Assembly: GCA_963842575.1 (NCBI GenBank)
Contig: CAWJGS010000009.1
Location: 1-64,000 of the forward strand
DNA from: JACDER01 sp963842575
Lineage (GTDB): Bacteria; Actinomycetota; Thermoleophilia; Gaiellales; Gaiellaceae
DNA: 64,000 bases
Reading direction: 5' to 3'
A program made the translations under genes and the position numbers. The notes beneath the pieces were generated by a model, which was not told the origin of the DNA, did no database searches, and saw nothing but the letters and a program-made list of their open reading frames with translations. Position 1 is the stretch's first letter. Every line of letters starts with the position of its first letter. Below are positions 14,581 through 24,513 of this stretch, one piece after another.

Positions 14581-16599
14581 ATGGACGAGATGCGCCTGCT
14601 TTGCCTGCTCGTGTGTGCGTCGGCCGTCGCCATCGCGTGCGCAGGAGCCGGCGGAGCCACGTTTCCCGGCCGCAACGGCCTCGTCGTCTCGAGCGAGAGC
14701 ACGCCGTTCGGCGATGCGATCGAGGTGAATGCGACGGGCGGCGGGGCGACACCTGTGCTGCCGTCGGGAGTTGCTCTGGCCGGCCCCGTTGTGCCGTCGC
14801 CTGACGGGACCCGGCTTGCCTATACGACGGCGCTCTTCGACGCCGGCCCGGATTTCATTCTGGCCCGGCCCGGGGGCGCCGACCAGCACCTGATCGCTCC
14901 GACATTTCGCGAGCTCGCCCCGGACTGGTCTCCGGACGGCTCGCACGTCGCGTTCACGGAACGGGTCGGCACCGAGTCGCAGCCCACGGGCAGCTTCGTG
15001 GATGTCGTGAACGCCGACGGATCGGACGTGCGTCAGATCGCTGCGGGTGACCAGCCGATTTGGTCCCCCGACGGTAACTGGATCGCGTACACGAGGCGCG
15101 GGTCATCCGTGGCGTTCGTCGTGCATCCGGACGGTTCGGACGACCACCAGATCGAGCAGGACACGGCCCCGTGGACGCTCGCACCGTGGTCGGCCGCGTG
15201 GTCGCCGGACTCGAAGCACCTTGCGATCGCCGCCGAGCGCCGCATCCTCGTCGTCTCGCCCGCAGGTGCAGACCGCAGAGAGCTCGCAGCGGGCTACTAC
15301 CCCTCAGGCCTCGCGTGGTCGCCGGACTCGGCGACCATCGCGTTTGTCGGGAGCGAGCCGGGCAGCGGAGCGCGCAGCGTGTTCATCGTGGCGGCCGGCG
15401 GCGGCGTGCCGCAGAAGATCGTTGCGTCGTCCTCGTTCTTCGGCGTCCCCTGGTTCACGTCGTGGTCGGCTGACGGGTCGCGGCTCCTCGTCAGCGGGCC
15501 AGACGATGTTCTCGTGCGCGACGCCGGTGGTGACCTGCACGTCCTCTACGTCGGCCCGGAGTATCCGTGGCTGCTCATCGGCCCGGCGGCGTGGAGGCAG
15601 GACAGTCACGTTGTGTACGCGAAGGCCGTGGCGGAGAGCGATCTGGCCCTGCGCAGACGCAGCGGGGGGCTGCTCCGCCGGCTCACGGTTACCCCGGACA
15701 GCGAGATCGCACCGGCGTGGTCACCGGACGGGCTCGAGCTCGCGTTCGTCCGGGAGTCGCCCGACGGAAACACAGGCGGTCTTTTCGAGCTACGACTCGA
15801 CGGCATGCACGGACAGCAGCTGACGGACGATCCGACCGACCGGTCGCCGGCGTGGTCGCCGGATGGGACGAGAGTCGCCTTCATCCGCGGACGCGCCGTC
15901 TTTGCGGTCGATACCAAGCAGGGCTCGACGAAGAGGCTTCTGGTGCTTCCGGACGAGGGCGTCCAGGTCGAGTGGTCGCCCGACGGCCGCAAGCTCGCAT
16001 CTACTACGACCTCGCTGCGAGCGTATGTCACCGATCTGCACACACGGAAGACGAGACGGCTGACGCCGAAGCATTTCCAGGACTTCGCGGCCGTGTTCGA
16101 CTCCGGCGTGGACTGGTCGCCGGACGCTCGCTTCCTCGCGATCGCCAGAGGCGAGTGCGTGGACGTCGACTGCCATCAGGGCTTCAACACGGTCGCAGTC
16201 GTGAGCGCGCGCACCGGCCGTGTCGTCAGGAACCCCGGCGTCGACTGTCCGACCACGTACTCGCCGCGCGGTGAGCTGCGCTGCAACGGAGCTGCAATCG
16301 AGCCCGTTTGCACGAGGTACGGCACCGACGGGCCCGACCACCTCGTCGAAGGCCCGGAGCGCGACATCATCTGCGGCGAGGGCGGGAGCGACTTCATCGA
16401 CGGCGGCGGCGGCAGCGACGTTCTGATCGGCGGCGACGGCAACGACACGATCGTCGGAGGGCCCGGGAAGGACAGGCTCTTCGGTGGGCACGGGAACGAC
16501 CGGCTCCTCGCGCGCGACGGGATGCAGGACGTTGTCGACGGCGGCCCCGGAGCTGACCGGCTTCAGACGGACGGCCGCGTCGATCTCGTCACGAAGTAG
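14581..16599 (+). CDS. Secreted TolB-like beta-propeller with C-terminal RTX calcium-binding repeats
   Basis: 672 residues. A signal peptide (M4 onward, LLCLLVCASAVAIACAGAGG) is followed by at least eight blades carrying the PD40 signature W-S-P-D-G/S, for example DWSPDGSHVAF, IWSPDGNWIAY and AWSPDGLELAF. This is the TolB-type propeller. The last 90 residues hold nonapeptide repeats GGxGxDxhx (GGGGSDVLIGGDGNDTIVGG) that bind calcium and fold only outside the cell. A lipobox is not obvious. It is likely exported or surface-attached; its ligand is unknown. The second in-frame ATG at 14590 may be the true start. Confidence 0.8.
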   Translation: MDEMRLLCLLVCASAVAIACAGAGGATFPGRNGLVVSSESTPFGDAIEVNATGGGATPVLPSGVALAGPVVPSPDGTRLAYTTALFDAGPDFILARPGGADQHLIAPTFRELAPDWSPDGSHVAFTERVGTESQPTGSFVDVVNADGSDVRQIAAGDQPIWSPDGNWIAYTRRGSSVAFVVHPDGSDDHQIEQDTAPWTLAPWSAAWSPDSKHLAIAAERRILVVSPAGADRRELAAGYYPSGLAWSPDSATIAFVGSEPGSGARSVFIVAAGGGVPQKIVASSSFFGVPWFTSWSADGSRLLVSGPDDVLVRDAGGDLHVLYVGPEYPWLLIGPAAWRQDSHVVYAKAVAESDLALRRRSGGLLRRLTVTPDSEIAPAWSPDGLELAFVRESPDGNTGGLFELRLDGMHGQQLTDDPTDRSPAWSPDGTRVAFIRGRAVFAVDTKQGSTKRLLVLPDEGVQVEWSPDGRKLASTTTSLRAYVTDLHTRKTRRLTPKHFQDFAAVFDSGVDWSPDARFLAIARGECVDVDCHQGFNTVAVVSARTGRVVRNPGVDCPTTYSPRGELRCNGAAIEPVCTRYGTDGPDHLVEGPERDIICGEGGSDFIDGGGGSDVLIGGDGNDTIVGGPGKDRLFGGHGNDRLLARDGMQDVVDGGPGADRLQTDGRVDLVTK

Positions 16600-16605
16600 A
16601 TACTC

Positions 16606-16638
16606 TTCCTTTACTTTTCGGTGCTAGGGGTAAAGGAA
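16606..16638 (+). promoter_or_regulatory. Inverted-repeat operator of the vapBC module
   Basis: TTCCTTTAC (16606-16614), 15 nt, then the exact inverted repeat GTAAAGGAA (16630-16638), whose last base is the A of the vapB ATG. The spacer holds GCTAGGGG, a -10-like box. AbrB-fold antitoxins commonly repress their own operon through such repeats, so this is the likely autoregulatory site. Confidence 0.65.
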
Positions 16639-16856
16639 TGAGCATGATCTCGCGCAAGAACCAGGTGACGATTCCCGTCGCGGCGCTCCGCGAAGCTGGC
16701 CTGGAGCCCGGCGACGACGTGCTCGTCCGCGCAGCAGGCGACGGCCGTCTCGAGCTGAGCCGGGTCGACGACCTGGTCGCCAAGTACGCCGGCATCTTCG
16801 ATGAGAGTGTCTACCCGCCCGGTTACCTCGAAAAGTTGCGGCGTGAATGGCCCTGA
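16638..16856 (+). CDS. vapB: VapB-type antitoxin, AbrB fold
   Basis: 72 residues. ISRKNQVTIPVAALREAGLEPGD is the AbrB/MazE swapped-hairpin DNA-binding domain (residues 4-48). The C-terminal 24 residues (KYAGIFDESVYPPGYLEKLRREW) are the segment expected to wrap the toxin. It is preceded by AAAGG and the inverted-repeat operator, and overlaps vapC by 10 nt, the usual arrangement of an antitoxin-first module. Confidence 0.88.
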   Translation: MSMISRKNQVTIPVAALREAGLEPGDDVLVRAAGDGRLELSRVDDLVAKYAGIFDESVYPPGYLEKLRREWP

Positions 16857-17254
16857 CGGTCTTCGACGCTGGCGTGCTGATCGGATACCTCGACCGCTCG
16901 GACGCTCATCACGAGGAGGCGATCGAGCGTGTGGGGGGAGCCGTGCGCGAGCGGACGCGCCGTTGGCTCGCCACGGTGACGTACGCCGAACTGCTCGTTG
17001 GCCCGCTCCGTGCCGTGGGTAAGCGCGGCGCCGATCGCGTGGATCGCATGCTCGCCGACCTTCGCATCGAGCACGTTGACGTCGATCGGGCGCTGGCTCG
17101 CCTCGGAGCCGAGGTTCGACAGCAGACCAGCCTCACGATTGCCGACGCAATGGTCGTCGCGACCGCGGTTTCGGCGCGACGGCGCGGCTTCGAGGACGTC
17201 GTCGTCGAGAGCTTCGACGCGCGCGTCGAGAGAGCCTTCGCCGCGCTGAGCTAG
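16847..17254 (+). CDS. vapC: VapC-type PIN-domain ribonuclease toxin
   Basis: 135 residues with the acidic PIN pattern: Asp7 (TVFDAGVLIGYLD), Glu48 or close (TYAELLVGPL) and the Asp of LTIADAMVVATA. These coordinate the metal that cuts RNA, often tRNA or 23S rRNA in this family; the substrate here is unknown. Start ATG 16847 lies inside vapB, giving translational coupling. All catalytic positions are present, so the toxin should be active. Its end overlaps the convergent LLM gene by 4 nt. Confidence 0.88.
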   Translation: MALTVFDAGVLIGYLDRSDAHHEEAIERVGGAVRERTRRWLATVTYAELLVGPLRAVGKRGADRVDRMLADLRIEHVDVDRALARLGAEVRQQTSLTIADAMVVATAVSARRRGFEDVVVESFDARVERAFAALS

Positions 17255-18231
17255 AGCGCCAGCTCGGCCATGGCGCGCAGCGTGCCGATGTCGTGCGTCG
17301 AGACGAGCAGGCGGGTGGCGCCCGACTCGCGCCACGCGTCCAGGCGGTCGCGGATCTGCTCCGGCGGGCCGACGAGCGCGACCTCGTCGATCAGCGCGTC
17401 CGGGACGGCTGCGATCGCCTCGAGCTGCTTGCCGTCCAGGTACAGCTCCTGGATCCGCGCGGCTTCGTCCTCGTAGCCGTAGCGCGAGACGAGCCGGTTG
17501 TAGAAGTTCGTCTCGCGCGAGCCCATCCCGCCTACGTACAGGGCAAACAACGGCTTGAGGAACTGCCGCGCCGATTCCGGGTCGTCGGTGACGATCGTGT
17601 GGACGGTCGGGGCGATCTCGAAGCCTTCGCGCGGCTCGTATCCGAACGCCTCTCGCGCTCGCTCGGGAGAGAAGAAGAGTGGGAGCCAGCCGTCAGCGAT
17701 CTCGAACGTGAGCCGGACGTTCTTCGGGCTGAGCGCCGCGAGGTAGATCGGGAGCTCGCGCCGCAGCGGCCGCATCATCAGCTTGAGCGGCTTCCCCACC
17801 GGCGTGACCGAGTACTGGTCGCCCTCGAACGCGAGCGGTTCTCGCCGCAGGACGCGGCGCACGATCTCGACGTACTCCCGCGTACGCGTCAGCGGCTTGC
17901 CCCACGGCTGCCCGTGCCAGCCTTCGACGACCTGCGGCCCCGACGTGCCCAATCCGAGGAGGAAGCGGCCGCCGGACATGAGGTCGAGCGTCGCCGCCGT
18001 CATCGCGGTGTTCGCCGGCGTGCGGGCCGGGATCTGCATGATCGCGGAGCCGATCTCCATCGTCGAGGTGACCGCCGCGAGCCAGGAGAGCACGGTGACC
18101 GCGTCCGTTCCCCAGGCCTCTGCGGCCCACGCAGAGCCGTAGCCGAGCCGTTCGGCCTCCTGTGCGAGCTCGATCAGGTCGCGCGGGCTCGTCCCCGGAG
18201 GCGCATAACCCATGTTGAAGCCGAGCTGCAT
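17251..18231 (-). CDS. LLM-class F420-dependent oxidoreductase
   Basis: 326 residues starting MQLGFNMGYAPPGT, with LAQEAERLGYGSAWAAEAWGTDAVTVL, TMEIGSAIMQIPARTPANTAMTAATLDLMSGGRFLLGLGTSGPQVVEGWHG and, near the C-terminus, AWRESGATRLLVS. These are landmarks of the luciferase-like TIM-barrel family, in the subgroup that uses coenzyme F420 rather than FMN. The substrate is unknown. It lies alone on the minus strand between vapC and a divergent secreted-protein gene; the box TACATA at 18260-18265 could serve either direction. Confidence 0.85.
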   Translation of the reverse strand: MQLGFNMGYAPPGTSPRDLIELAQEAERLGYGSAWAAEAWGTDAVTVLSWLAAVTSTMEIGSAIMQIPARTPANTAMTAATLDLMSGGRFLLGLGTSGPQVVEGWHGQPWGKPLTRTREYVEIVRRVLRREPLAFEGDQYSVTPVGKPLKLMMRPLRRELPIYLAALSPKNVRLTFEIADGWLPLFFSPERAREAFGYEPREGFEIAPTVHTIVTDDPESARQFLKPLFALYVGGMGSRETNFYNRLVSRYGYEDEAARIQELYLDGKQLEAIAAVPDALIDEVALVGPPEQIRDRLDAWRESGATRLLVSTHDIGTLRAMAELAL

Positions 18232-18273
18232 GATCTTCGGAAGCGTCCCACAGTTCTGCTACATAAGGTCGGC

Positions 18274-20038
18274 GTGACGAAGCCCCTCCTCGCACTCGCC
18301 GCAGCGGCCGCGCTGGTCATCGGACTGCTGCAGTCGGCGCAAGCCGCGCCGTCACAGCGCGCCGCGAAGCCCGCGGCGACGCCAATGCGGGCTGCCGACG
18401 AAGCGGCCGCTCTGGATCGACTTCGGGGACGGCTCGGTCCCGTTCTGGGAGCTTTTCGCCCAGCCCGGGCTCGTTTCCGCGGCGGCGAACTTCCGCTACC
18501 CGCCCCAGATCCGCGCGCGAGGCGGGAACACGATCTACTTCGACCTCAACTTCCATCGCCGGCTCGGAAGCCCGGGCAAGCCGCAGCCGCTGGACGCGGT
18601 GCTGGAGAGCGCCAACCGACTCTTCTATTACGCCTCGGCCTCGAGCGGCTGCGACCGTCCCTGGATCGCGCTGAACGAGCTGTTCGGCGCGAATCTGCCC
18701 ACGCCCTGGTCGGCGACGAACCAGGTCTACCGCGACAACGTCCTCGCCTTCATCAAGGTGCTCGCCGCGCACGGAGCCCACGTCTTCCTGCTCGTGAACA
18801 GCAAGCCGTACACGGCCGACGAGGCCGGCGACTGGTGGCGGGAGGTGGCGAAGTACTCGGACTTCGTCCGCGAGGTCTACTTCCCCGCGCCGCAGATCTA
18901 CCGCCAGGGGCCGGTGCTCGGAAACCGGACGATGCGGCAGGCCTTCCGTGACGGAGTCCTCGATCTGACCTCGATCGGGATCCCAGTGGCGAAGGTCGGG
19001 CTCTTCCTCGGCTTTCAGACCGAGAAGGGCAATGGAGGCCGTGAGGGCCTGGCGAAGCTGTCCTGGTTCCGGACGATCAAGTGGCAGGCGCTCGCGGCCA
19101 AGCAGGTCGCGAGCGAGCTCCACTTCCCGACGATCTGGTCGTGGGGTTGGGGCGAGTGGGGAGGAGGGAGCGTCGACCCCGACAAGCCCGCCGCCGCCTG
19201 TGTGTACCTGTGGACGCGCAACCACAGCCTCTGCAACGGCCCGCAGGTCGCGGGAGCGGGATTCGACGCCTCGATGACCGAGGGGCAAATCGACCTGCCG
19301 CGCGGGGTCCAGTGCACCGTGGACGGAGCGCGGATGAACGACAACACGATCCGCGGGCTCGTGTCGGTGACGAAGGATCGCGAGGTCGCCTTTAGCGCGC
19401 TGTTTGCGCGTCAGGTCGAGAGCAAGTACGCCTCGGTTAGCGATAAAGAGGTCCTCGCTCTCGAGAAGGCGGTCGTCGCTGCCCGGTTCCGCGGCAGCCA
19501 CGCGGCCTACCGGGCGGCGCTGGCGAAGGCTGGAGCGAACGTCGCGATCGCGCGCGGAGTCCTGGGGGATGAGCTGCGCCAGGCGCTGATCGAGTCGCGG
19601 ATCAAGGTCTCCTCGCCGAGCTCTTCGGCGATCGCGTCCTTCTACGACGAGTTCGGCGATCTCCAGGCGCGGCAAGTAGGTTCCAAAACCGCCGCCTGGT
19701 GGCTGGGGCAGAAGAAGGCGGGACTTGCCCTATCCTCCGTCGCTCCCGACCAGGTCTTCCAGGCCAAGCTGGGCCGCTGGACGACCGTCGTCAGCGCGTC
19801 CGGCCAGTGGAAAGTCCGGCCGCTGGGGCCGGTTGCGCCGCTGGCGGCTTTCTCGCTTGCTCAGGCGCGTCCGGCGATCGGCGCGGCGCTACGACAGAGC
19901 TCGCGGACGAACGCCTACCAGACCTGGACGGCGGCCAGGCAGCGGTCGGCGCTCAAGCAGACTGTCTGCCGCCGCGACTCGCTCCCGTCGGCGGGTGCAG
20001 TCGACCTCACCTCGTATCTGCCTTTCCTCGCGGTGTAG
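18274..20038 (+). CDS. Secreted protein of unknown function (apparent frameshift near the N-terminus)
   Basis: GTG 18274 begins a signal peptide, TKPLLALAAAAALVIGLLQS-AQA. Between about 18350 and 18410 the frame must shift by one base to continue LWIDFGDGSVPFWELF and then unbroken to the stop, giving about 587 residues. The middle (residues 120-330) has WIALNELFG, HVFLLVNSKPY, WSWGWGEWGGG and VYLWTRNHSLC, reminiscent of a TIM-barrel glycoside-hydrolase-like fold. The last 180 residues have an Ala-rich helical part (AAYRAALAKAG...VLGDELRQALIESRI) that resembles SurA/PpiC-type chaperone helices. No active site can be named. Probably an envelope protein of this lineage. Confidence 0.6.
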
Positions 20039-20061
20039 TCCTGCGGCACACGCCGCGCTGA

Positions 20062-20082
20062 GCGAACGTTACGAACGTTCGC
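20062..20082. terminator. Hairpin between convergent genes
   Basis: GCGAACGTT-ACG-AACGTTCGC is a perfect 9-bp stem at the meeting point of the secreted-protein gene and the methyltransferase gene, overlapping the stop of the latter. There is no T run, so termination is a guess from position. Confidence 0.45.
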
Positions 20083-20713
20083 GGTCGGCTCGAAGCAGGA
20101 AACCGCTTCGGCCGGACTGGATCTCGACCTTGGGGAAGTCCGAGAAGAGCTCGCGCAGCTGCTGCTCCGTGTAGTCGAAGATCGGGCAGCGGTTGATCAT
20201 CTCGTAGCGCACCTTGCGGATCGGGCCCTTCGTCCACGTCCACCGAGGGAAGCTGGCGACGACCGTCCCCTTGCACAGCTCGGACATCCGCCGGATGTGC
20301 GCCGGAGCGTCCTCGATGTAGTCGAAGTAGCCGAGGCCGAGGACGATGTCGAACGGCCCCTCGAGCGGGGCGGTCAGAAAGTCGCCCTGGACGAGCTGGA
20401 CCTTGTCCCCGAAGCGGTCGAGCCGCTCCTTCGCCAGGCCGAGCATCGTGTCCGAGAGGTCGATGTCGACGTAGCGGGAGGCGCCCGCATCGAGCATGAA
20501 CTCCCCGACGCGCGCGGAGCCGCCTCCGACGTCCAACACCGACGGAGCGTCATATTCGTGCGCGATCGAGACGGCCAGCTCGCGGCGGTTGAAGAGGCCG
20601 GGACGGAGGAGCCGCTGGAGAGCGTGCTCCTCGTCGTAGAGGTGGTCAAACGAGAATGCCTTGCGGCGAAAGTGCTCTCGTACTTGCGCCGTGCTCTCGC
20701 TCGATCTGTTCAT
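20069..20713 (-). CDS. Class I SAM-dependent methyltransferase
   Basis: 214 residues. Motif I is VLDVGGGSARVGEFML (about residues 59-74), with an acidic residue after the next strand (YVDIDLSD) and QGDFLTAPLEGPFDIVLGLGYFDY as the following strands of the SAM-binding fold. The family is the small Methyltransf_25/11 type; the substrate is unknown. It overlaps the upstream polysaccharide deacetylase gene by 68 nt on the same strand, suggesting one transcript and a role in surface glycan or lipid modification. Confidence 0.85.
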   Translation of the reverse strand: MNRSSESTAQVREHFRRKAFSFDHLYDEEHALQRLLRPGLFNRRELAVSIAHEYDAPSVLDVGGGSARVGEFMLDAGASRYVDIDLSDTMLGLAKERLDRFGDKVQLVQGDFLTAPLEGPFDIVLGLGYFDYIEDAPAHIRRMSELCKGTVVASFPRWTWTKGPIRKVRYEMINRCPIFDYTEQQLRELFSDFPKVEIQSGRSGFLLRADRERS

Positions 20714-21545
20714 GGGCCTCCTCGAAGCTGGTCAATTGGAACTGCCGTGCGACCTTCCGGAGCCGGGCTGCGATCAGGCCGCGCCCGGGGTTACGGAGCA
20801 CCTGGCGCGAAACGGCGGTCATCCGCTGCTTCGTCCCGAGGCCGTCCGGAAGCTCAGCGCGCAAGGGTAGCGGGTCGAACTCGTATGGATGGAAATAGAG
20901 GACCGGCAACGACATGGTCGCTAGCGCACGGACGATGACGGGAGCGGGGAAGAGGCGCCAGTAGGCGCCGCCGCCCACAGGCACGCGCCGGACTGACGGC
21001 GTGGGCAGCTCCCAGAGGCTCTTCCCGGAAGGAAGCTCGATCCGGTAGGGCGAGCCGGGAACGGGAGTGATGCGGTTCGGGATGCGGCGGTTCTCGTGCT
21101 GACTCGAGTCGTAGCGGAACCCGAGCTCGGCGAGGACGTCGTAGGCCCACGGCGTGTCGCGGTTGATCGAGAACTCGGGCGCGCGGTAGCCGGCCGGCCG
21201 TTTGCCCGTTACCTCGCCGATCGCGTCGATGCTCCGCTGGACGTCGTCGCGGAACTCCGTCTCGGTTTGCGTCGTAGACACGGCCGTGCGCGTAGCCGTG
21301 CGACCCAATCTCGTGGCCTCGCGCCGCGATCTCGCGCGTCACATCCGGGTAGCGCGCGACCGTCATCCCGAGGAGGAAGACACGGTGGCGCTCGCACCGA
21401 GCTCGTCGAGCAGCGCGAACAGCGTCGCCATCTGCCGCGGGAACTCCGGCCGCGCCCGGTCCCAGTCCTCCCGGCCGAGGCGGCGGTGGACGAGCTGATG
21501 CCAGTCCTCGACGTCGATCGTGAGGATCGCGGTCGGGAGCGGCAC
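20646..21545 (-). CDS. Polysaccharide deacetylase (NodB fold with DUF3473 tail; two compensating indels)
   Basis: It starts PLPTAILTIDVEDWHQLVH, the TIDVEDW metal-site strand of the exosortase-associated (XrtA-type) deacetylase group. It continues HEIGSHGYAHGRVYD (metal His motif HxxxH) and GYRAPEFSI. The C-terminal VPVGGGAYWRLFP and LYFHPYEFDP belong to DUF3473. Near 21380 one base seems missing (GTGTCTTCC for GTGTTCTTCC). Near 21270 one base seems extra (YDA for YDQTETEF). The frame returns to the original, giving about 299 residues. About 35 codons between are read out of frame as the sequence stands. Likely removes N-acetyl groups from a cell-surface polysaccharide. Confidence 0.75.
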
Positions 21546-21602
21546 GAGCCGATTGAAGCACGTTGACCGCCACCACCATCCGTGCGAGAGTCCGAGGTCG
21601 CC

Positions 21603-23947
21603 GTGAACCGAGAACGAGGAGCACGATTTCCGCTCTCCGCGAGCCTTGCCGGGGCCGTGGTCATCCTGGCCCTTCTCCTGGGGCTAGGCGCGCTTCCCGC
21701 CCAGACTCGTGCGGACAGCGGTCCGGGAAGATCGCCGTCCGCGTGCTGCGGGCGACCGCGGACGGGCGGAGCGCGTCGTTTCTCGTCTACCTCCGGCACC
21801 AGGCCGACGTGAGCGCCGCCTACGACATGCGGGACTCGGACGCGCGAGGGTGGTACGTCTACAGGACGCTGAAGCGGTACGCCGCTCGCACGCAGGCGCC
21901 GATCGAGCGACTGCTCAGCCGCCGCGGCAGCTCGTATACGTCGCTCTGGGCTGCGAACGCGCTTGTCGTCGAGGGCGACCGAAGGCTCGTGGACGTCCTC
22001 GCCGCGCGCTCAGACGTCAAGGCGATCGAGTCGAATGCCGGCTCCAGATGGATCCCCGCAGGCGATCGCAGCACACGCAAACGAGCAGCACCCGCGTCGC
22101 CGTCCGTGGTCGAGCTCGGCGTCTCGAGCGTCAACGCGCCTCAGCTGTGGGCGCTCGGCTTTACCGGGCAAGGCATGGTGATCGCGAACCAGGACACCGG
22201 CGTGCGCTGGACGCACACGACTCTGAAGAGCCACTACCGAGGCTGGAACGGCACCGCGGCGAATCACAACTTCAACTGGTGGGACGCCATCCACACGAGC
22301 GTCGGCAACCCGTGCGGAAACAACTCGGCCGCTCCGTGTGACGACAACGGCCACGGCACCCATACGACCGGAACGGAGGTGGGGGACGACGGCGGCGTCA
22401 ATCAGATCGGCGTGGCTCCCGGAGCGAAGTGGATGGCCTGCCGGAACATGAACCAGGGGACCGGCACGCCGCAGACGTATGCCGAGTGCTTCCAGTTCCT
22501 GATTGCGCCGACCAACCTGAACGGCCAGAACGCCGATCCTGCGAAGCGGCCGCACGTGGCGAACAACAGCTGGACCTGCCCAGCGAGCGAGGGATGCGCT
22601 GCCAACACCCTCCAGACCGTCGTCGAGAACGCCGAGGCGTCGGGGATCTTCGTCGTTGCGGCGGCCGGCAACAGCGGGCCTGGGTGCAGCACCGTCGACG
22701 TGCCGCCGGCGATCTACAACGCCTCGTTCTCGGTCGGCGCGATCAACAGCAGCACCAACGAGCTCGCGAACTTCAGCAGCCGCGGGCCGGTCACGGCCGA
22801 CGGCTCCGGCCGGGTCAAGCCCGACATCGTGGCCCCGGGCGTCAACGTCCGGTCCGCCTATTCGTCGAGCGACACGACCTACGCGAGCCTGAGCGGCACA
22901 TCGATGGCCGCCCCGCACGTGACCGGCGTGGTGGCGTTGCTCTGGTCCGCCCGTCCCGCTCTGCGGAGGGACATCGCGCGAACGAAGCAAGTGCTCACGA
23001 GCACCGCGAACCCGGGTGTCACCGTCCCGGTAAACGGTGCCGCCTGCGGGGGCACCGCCGCGCTCCCCAACAACCACTTCGGGTGGGGCCGGGTCGACGC
23101 GCTGGCCGCCTACCAGGCCTCGGCCGACGGCGCCGGGACCATGACGACTCCGACCTCCGAGGTGAGCGCCTCGGCGAGCGGAAAGACGATCACGTTCACC
23201 TACACGGCGGCACAGAGTGGAATGACGAACGGTGCGGTCACGATCGATGTCCCCTCGGGATGGAGCGCCCCTTCGACAGGCCCGTCGGCGCGCGGTTACA
23301 CGACCGCAAGCGCCGGCACCGTCTCGGTCTCGGGCCAGACCATCACCGTCTCCAACCTGACGCGCAACGCAGGACAGACCGTCACGATCGCCTACGGCTC
23401 CAAGGGAGGCGGTGGCCCCGGCGCGACCGTCTCCGCAACGACGGGTAACCGGCGCTGGCAGGCGAAACAGAAGACGAATGCGGCAGGAACGCTGACGAAG
23501 CTCGCCTCGTCCCCTTCGATCACCGTCTACGCCCGCGACGGCTCGGGGACTCTCACAACCCCGACGACGTCGGTGGCGCACGGCTCGACCGGAAACACGA
23601 TCGTCTTCACGTACACGGTGGCCGCCGGAGGGATGAAGGACGGCACGCTGACGGTCGTCGTTCCCTCCGGCTGGAGCGGACCGGCCACCTCTGCGACGGC
23701 GCGCGGCTACACCACATCGAACAGTGGAGTCGTCTCGGTTTCGAGCCGCACGATCCTCGTCTCGAGCCTGACCCGCTCGGCGGGGCAGACGGTCAAGGTC
23801 ACCTACGGCTCGAAGGCCGGCGGCGGGCCGGGTGCGAGCGCGCCCCCGACCTCGACCGGTGCCCAGACCTGGTCGGCGAAGCAGCGGTCGATCGTCGGCG
23901 GCGCGCTTACCAGCTTGAGCAGCTCACCCGTGATCACCGTCAACTGA
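21603..23947 (+). CDS. Secreted subtilisin-like serine protease (S8) with two C-terminal repeat domains (apparent frameshift)
   Basis: GTG 21603 starts a signal peptide (SLAGAVVILALLLGLGALPAQTRA). One missing base at about 21716-21725 separates it from the rest. A propeptide-like region (VRVLRATADGRSASFLVYL) precedes the catalytic domain with Asp codon 22193 (ANQDTGV), His 22352 (NGHGTHT), oxyanion Asn (AAAGNSGPG) and Ser 22901 (SGTSMAAPH). Two tandem repeats of about 130 residues follow, each with MTTPTS / LTTPTT, FTYT, VPSGWS, ARGYTT, SVS-TI-VS-LTR-AGQTV and YGSK-GGGPGA. Likely cell-wall-exposed or released; the repeats may mediate binding. Confidence 0.8.
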
Positions 23948-23953
23948 GCCGGG

Positions 23954-24451
23954 TCATCGCGGCAGCCCGTTTGTCGCGAGCCAGCCGCCCGTGTAGCGAA
24001 CGTCGTTCGACACGTCGCGGACGGCGAACTCCGGGCCTGGATGCGCCCTCATCTCCTCCTCCGACGGAAACTCCGCCTCCGCGAGCACGAGCCCGGCCAG
24101 CGGCCCCTCGAACACGTCGACCGAGTAGCGGCCCAGGTGGTGCCGCCGCTTGCGCAGCTCGCGCGCAGGCAGCGTCGCGAAGACGTCGTACTCCTCAGAG
24201 GTCAGGTACATCGTCGTGATGACCGTCACGGCGTAGTCGGGAGGGCACGGAGCCTCCTTCTGCGAGAGCTTGTACTGCGAGTGCGGTGGCTCGGCGCGGC
24301 GGAGACGCAGCCGCGTGCCCTCGATGTAGCGGTCGACAAAGAGGCTGCCGGCATCCGCGCCGTCCGGAAGTCGATCGAGCAACCAACGTCGCTCGAGCTC
24401 GTATCTCGCGTATTTCCCCGCTTGCGGAGCCACGTTCCGGTTCGCTACCAT
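23954..24451 (-). CDS. CYTH-domain protein
   Basis: 165 residues. YELERRWLLDRLP is the opening strand of the CYTH fold (the ExExK-type motif is represented by ELER-R), followed by VDRYIEGTRLRLRR, YKLSQK, YSVDVFEGPLAGLVLAEAEF, that is the basic and acidic residues lining the triphosphate tunnel. The family hydrolyses inorganic triphosphate or nucleotides, or acts as an adenylyl cyclase. Which activity applies cannot be told. The start is ATG 24451, but a GTG 18 nt later is also plausible. Divergent from rpsL. Confidence 0.75.
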   Translation of the reverse strand: MVANRNVAPQAGKYARYELERRWLLDRLPDGADAGSLFVDRYIEGTRLRLRRAEPPHSQYKLSQKEAPCPPDYAVTVITTMYLTSEEYDVFATLPARELRKRRHHLGRYSVDVFEGPLAGLVLAEAEFPSEEEMRAHPGPEFAVRDVSNDVRYTGGWLATNGLPR

Positions 24452-24513
24452 TCGCTGTCCGGTTGGCGGGCATCTTGCCCGGCCGACCTTTCTTCTGTGT
24501 CGTAAGGAGTTCC

